Source of the DNA: JADZAI01 sp964390465
GTDB lineage: Bacteria; Pseudomonadota; Alphaproteobacteria; Micropepsales; Micropepsaceae
Direction: 5' to 3'
Assembly: GCA_964390465.1 (NCBI GenBank)
Contig: CAYMIJ010000004.1
Coordinates: forward strand, 124,001-188,000
DNA: 64,000 nt
Within the stretch, counting starts at the first letter, position 1, and every line of letters begins with the position of its first letter. This document shows, piece after piece, positions 61,543 to 64,000 of this stretch. The notes beneath the pieces were generated by a model that searched no databases, was not told where the DNA came from, and worked only from the letters and a program-made list of their open reading frames with translations. The translations under genes were made by a program, and so were the position numbers.

Positions 61543-62853
61543 ATGGCCTCAGGACCTTCGACCTACACGCCGACCAACGGCCTTACGCGCTGGCTTGATG
61601 CGCGTTTGCCCATTCTGCGCTTTGCGAATGACAATCTGCTGTCGTTCCCCACGCCCAAGAACCTGAACTATTCGTACACGTTCGGCGCGGTGTTGTTTTA
61701 TTGCCTTATTGTGCAGATCGTCACCGGCATCGTGCTGGCAATGCACTTCGTTCCCAACACGGCGATGGCGTTCAACAGCGTCGAGTACATCATGCGCGAC
61801 GTGAACTACGGATGGCTGCTGCGCTATATCCACATGAACGGCGCGTCGTTCTTCTTCATCGCCGTCTATATCCACATTTTCCGCGGCATCTATTACGGTT
61901 CCTACAAGGATCCGCGCGAGATCCTGTGGATTCTCGGCGTGCTCATCTTCCTGCTGATGATGGCAACCGGCTTCCTTGGTTACACGCTGCCCTGGTCACA
62001 GATGTCTCTATGGGGCGCGACCGTGATCACCAACCTGCTCGGCGCGGTGCTGGGTCAGGACATCACCGAATGGTTGTGGGGCGGCTTCTCGGTTGACAAC
62101 CCCACATTGCAGCGCTTTTTCTCGCTGCACTATCTACTGCCGTTCGTGATTTTGGGCGTTTCTGCGCTGCATGTGTGGGCGCTGCATCATGTCGGCAACA
62201 ACAACCCGACAGGCATCGACCCCAAAGGCCCGCAGGACACAGTGCCTTTGATGCCGTATTACACCGCGAAGTACTATTTCGTGATCGCCCTGTTCACCGT
62301 CGCCTTCGCCGCCGTGGTGTTCTACCTGCCTAACATTTTCGGCCATGCTGACCATTATGTGCCTGGGGATCCCCTCAAGACACCTGCGCATATCGCGCCT
62401 GAATGGTACCTGGGTGCCTTCTATGCGATGCTGCGTGCCATGGACTTCAACTTCCTGTTCCTTGACTCAAAGGTGCTGGGCGTTCTGGTCATGCTAGGTG
62501 CGATCGGTGTCCTGTTCATCGTGCCATGGCTCGACACATCCAAGGTGCGGTCGGCCAATTACCGTCCGGTCTTCTGGTGGTGCTTCTGGATTTTCGTTCT
62601 CGACTATGCGGTTCTCAGCTGGGCCGGTCTTCAGCCAGCCGGTATCGTGCTGCTGCAGACGGGGGTCGACGTCGATGGTGCAGCAACTGGGTTCAACATC
62701 ACGCATCTGTCGCAGATCGGGACGGCCATTTATTTCGGTTTCTTCCTGGTGATCATGCCACTGCTCGGCCTGTTCGAGACACCGCGCCCGCTGCCCGCCA
62801 GCATCTCGCAGGCGGTTCTGGCCAAGAATGCCAAGACCGAGAGCCTCGCGTAA
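61543..62853 (+). CDS. petB: Cytochrome b subunit of the bc1 complex
   Basis: 436 aa with eight helices. It begins in the usual way with LPILRFANDNLLSFPTPKNLNY. Haem ligands lie in helices B and D (HMNGASFFFIAVYIH, and LHYLLPFVILGVSALHVWALHH). The PEWY loop at the ubiquinol oxidation site is PEWYLGAFYAMLRA. It lies 14 bases after petA and 15 bases before the petC start. The C-terminal helices carry the DYAVLSWAG stretch. Confidence 0.98.
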   Translation: MASGPSTYTPTNGLTRWLDARLPILRFANDNLLSFPTPKNLNYSYTFGAVLFYCLIVQIVTGIVLAMHFVPNTAMAFNSVEYIMRDVNYGWLLRYIHMNGASFFFIAVYIHIFRGIYYGSYKDPREILWILGVLIFLLMMATGFLGYTLPWSQMSLWGATVITNLLGAVLGQDITEWLWGGFSVDNPTLQRFFSLHYLLPFVILGVSALHVWALHHVGNNNPTGIDPKGPQDTVPLMPYYTAKYYFVIALFTVAFAAVVFYLPNIFGHADHYVPGDPLKTPAHIAPEWYLGAFYAMLRAMDFNFLFLDSKVLGVLVMLGAIGVLFIVPWLDTSKVRSANYRPVFWWCFWIFVLDYAVLSWAGLQPAGIVLLQTGVDVDGAATGFNITHLSQIGTAIYFGFFLVIMPLLGLFETPRPLPASISQAVLAKNAKTESLA

Positions 62854-62868
62854 GGAGTGATGAGACAC

Positions 62869-63648
62869 ATGCGCAAGATCATCCTCTCAACCGCCCTTGC
62901 CGTCAGCGCCCTGTTGCCGCTTCCGGCGCAGGCCAACGCCAATGTGGCGCATCCCGAAGCCATCGACTGGAGCTTCAACGGCGTTTTCGGCACCTATGAC
63001 CGCAACCAGCTCAAGCGCGGGTTTCAGGTCTATAAGGAAGTCTGTTCTTCCTGCCATGGGTTGAACCTCATAGCCTATCGTAATCTGCATGATGAAGGCG
63101 GGCCGGAGTTCACCGAGGAAGAGGCCAAAGCACTCGCCGCTGAGGCACAGGTGCCGTCACTCGACGATCAGGGTCAGCCCACGACCCGCAAAGGTATTCT
63201 GGCCGACCACTTCCCCTATCAGACGACGCCAGCTGAAAAGGCGACGCTGAAAGGTGCCTATGGCCTCATCCCGCCTGACCTTTCGCTGATGGCGAAAGCG
63301 CGTGAAGCGGGCGCTGATTACATTCATGCGATCCTGACCGGCTATGACAAGCCGGTGCCGCATGGCGTCACCATTCCGCAGGGCGGCAATTACAACCCGT
63401 ATTTCGCGGGCGGCAACATCGCCATGCCAAAGCCTTTGAGTGATGGTCAGGTCGAGTATGCTGAGGCAGGTGTGCCGCGCACGGTCGACCAGTATTCCAA
63501 GGATGTCGCCGCGTTCCTGATGTGGGCGGCAGAACCGAAGCTGGAAGCGCGTCACCGCATCGGGTTCGGTGTCATCCTGTTCCTCGGACTACTCTCAGCG
63601 CTGCTTTTCCTGTCGTACAAGCGGGTCTGGCGGAACGTCGAACATTGA
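62869..63648 (+). CDS. petC: Cytochrome c1 subunit of the bc1 complex
   Basis: 259 aa from the ATG at 62869, eleven bases after AGGAG; an ATG at 62860 is too close. A Sec signal peptide ends near PAQA. The haem c motif CSSCH is at 59-63 and the likely axial methionine is in GGNIAMPKPL. A C-terminal membrane anchor (GFGVILFLGLLSALLFLSYK) finishes the protein. It completes the three-subunit bacterial complex that passes electrons from quinol to cytochrome c. Confidence 0.97.
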   Translation: MRKIILSTALAVSALLPLPAQANANVAHPEAIDWSFNGVFGTYDRNQLKRGFQVYKEVCSSCHGLNLIAYRNLHDEGGPEFTEEEAKALAAEAQVPSLDDQGQPTTRKGILADHFPYQTTPAEKATLKGAYGLIPPDLSLMAKAREAGADYIHAILTGYDKPVPHGVTIPQGGNYNPYFAGGNIAMPKPLSDGQVEYAEAGVPRTVDQYSKDVAAFLMWAAEPKLEARHRIGFGVILFLGLLSALLFLSYKRVWRNVEH

Positions 63649-63678
63649 GCGCAACGTCAGTTGTTTCTCTTATGTCAG

Positions 63679-63708
63679 ATGGCCGGGCTTGCCCGGCCAT
63701 TTGCTTTG
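63679..63708 (+). terminator. Terminator of petABC
   Basis: ATGGCCGGGC and GCCCGGCCAT form a perfect ten-pair stem with a two-base loop (TT), followed by TTGCTTT. It starts 30 bases after the petC stop. Confidence 0.8.
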
Positions 63709-63773
63709 ATGGGCCGCGCTTCCACCAGATCTCCGACCGATCAGTGCTTTTGTGACGGGTGAACAGGGTCTGC

Positions 63774-63787
63774 TTGATTTGCGTCAA
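63774..63787 (+). promoter_or_regulatory. FNR/FixK-type box
   Basis: TTGATTTGCGTCAA fits TTGAT-N4-(A/G)TCAA, the FixK/FnrL variant common in alphaproteobacteria. Its centre is 81 bases before the ATG of the next gene, so transcription from a class II site would begin near 63822. Confidence 0.65.
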
Positions 63788-63860
63788 GTCTATGCCTTTG
63801 GGTCATCTCGGTAAGAGGCAGGGGCCGGGCCTTCCCGGTGCTCTGTTCAGGAGATGCCTT

Positions 63861-64000
63861 ATGAACCGCGTTCGTATTATACACACATTTCTCGCCTTGT
63901 TTGCGACAGCGGCCTATCTGGCCAGCGACGTGAAAGGCCTGCATCAGTGGCTCGGCTATGGCGTGCTGGCAGTGATTATCGCCCGTTTGATCATGGTGTT
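63861..64000 (+). CDS. b-type cytochrome (cytochrome b561 / hydrogenase-cytochrome-like), 3'-truncated
   Basis: The first 46 codons are in the window; CAGGAG is the ribosome site. Two helices are visible with haem-ligand-type histidines at residue 8 (RIIHTFLALFATAAYL) and 28 (GLHQWLGYGVLAV), the spacing used by the cytochrome b561 (DHH) family, which passes electrons to or from quinone. The rest lies beyond the window. The FNR-type box upstream implies low-oxygen expression. Confidence 0.7.
   Translation, partial: MNRVRIIHTFLALFATAAYLASDVKGLHQWLGYGVLAVIIARLIMV

Overview
The window is a GC-rich chromosomal segment from an alphaproteobacterium. The best evidence is the cell-cycle set CtrA, ChpT and the CtrA inhibitor SciP, together with TTAA-N7-TTAA CtrA boxes, a GANTC (CcrM-type) site in the ctrA promoter, and a fliF-fliG-fliH-fliN-flbD-flhA flagellar order that resembles Caulobacter. 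The species cannot be named. No CRISPR array, insertion sequence, integrase or rRNA was seen.

Layout. 1-2.5 kb: a truncated Fnr/FixK regulator, a universal stress protein, a 37-codon membrane peptide gene preceded by a perfect FNR box, and cysQ. 2.5-7 kb: chpT (behind a perfect CtrA box) with a CheY-like receiver, a cytochrome P450, a G-quadruplex-forming intergenic region, a double PNPOx-type protein, and ctrA. 7-28 kb: flagellar genes interrupted by a DUF2207/LemA pair: fliI-fliJ; flhG, flhF, flhA, flbD, fliN, fliH, fliG and fliF on the minus strand; sciP; and hook genes fliK-flgD-flgE diverging from flgK-flgL through two nearly identical sigma-54 promoters. These fit activation by the locally encoded FlbD. 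28-32 kb: mnmA, a tRNA-Met(CAT), then an accessory patch with a secreted caspase-like protein diverging from an unknown lipoprotein, and a TMEM165/GDT1 transporter.

32-40 kb: threonine ammonia-lyase, then an Lrp regulator diverging from a lysine-6-dehydrogenase/saccharopine-dehydrogenase-like gene and a ThDP enzyme. A TMEM43 gene on the other strand follows, then an ALDH7/AmaB-type aldehyde dehydrogenase. Together these suggest lysine catabolism through piperideine-6-carboxylate. 40-47 kb: a MacA/MacB-type exporter, an unlisted 54-aa membrane protein gene, motA, NUDIX, SDR, amidohydrolase and GNAT genes. 47-54 kb: a four-gene MoxR-DUF58-DUF4159-VWA operon. 54-60 kb: DUF1285, NudL, DUF6111 and cca genes joined by four-base overlaps, small envelope proteins, a gene remnant, a DsbA-fold protein, a TerC/YjbE transporter and hemF. 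61-64 kb: the cytochrome bc1 operon petABC, a terminator, a second FNR-type box, and the start of a b561-type cytochrome.

Three regulatory themes link the genes. CtrA, its phosphotransferase ChpT and its inhibitor SciP sit among candidate CtrA targets. FlbD with sigma-54 probably drives the hook genes. A TTGAT-recognising Fnr/FixK protein and two FNR boxes frame the two ends of the window. The least explained parts are the caspase/lipoprotein pair, the small membrane proteins, the MoxR operon and the ThDP enzyme in the lysine cluster.
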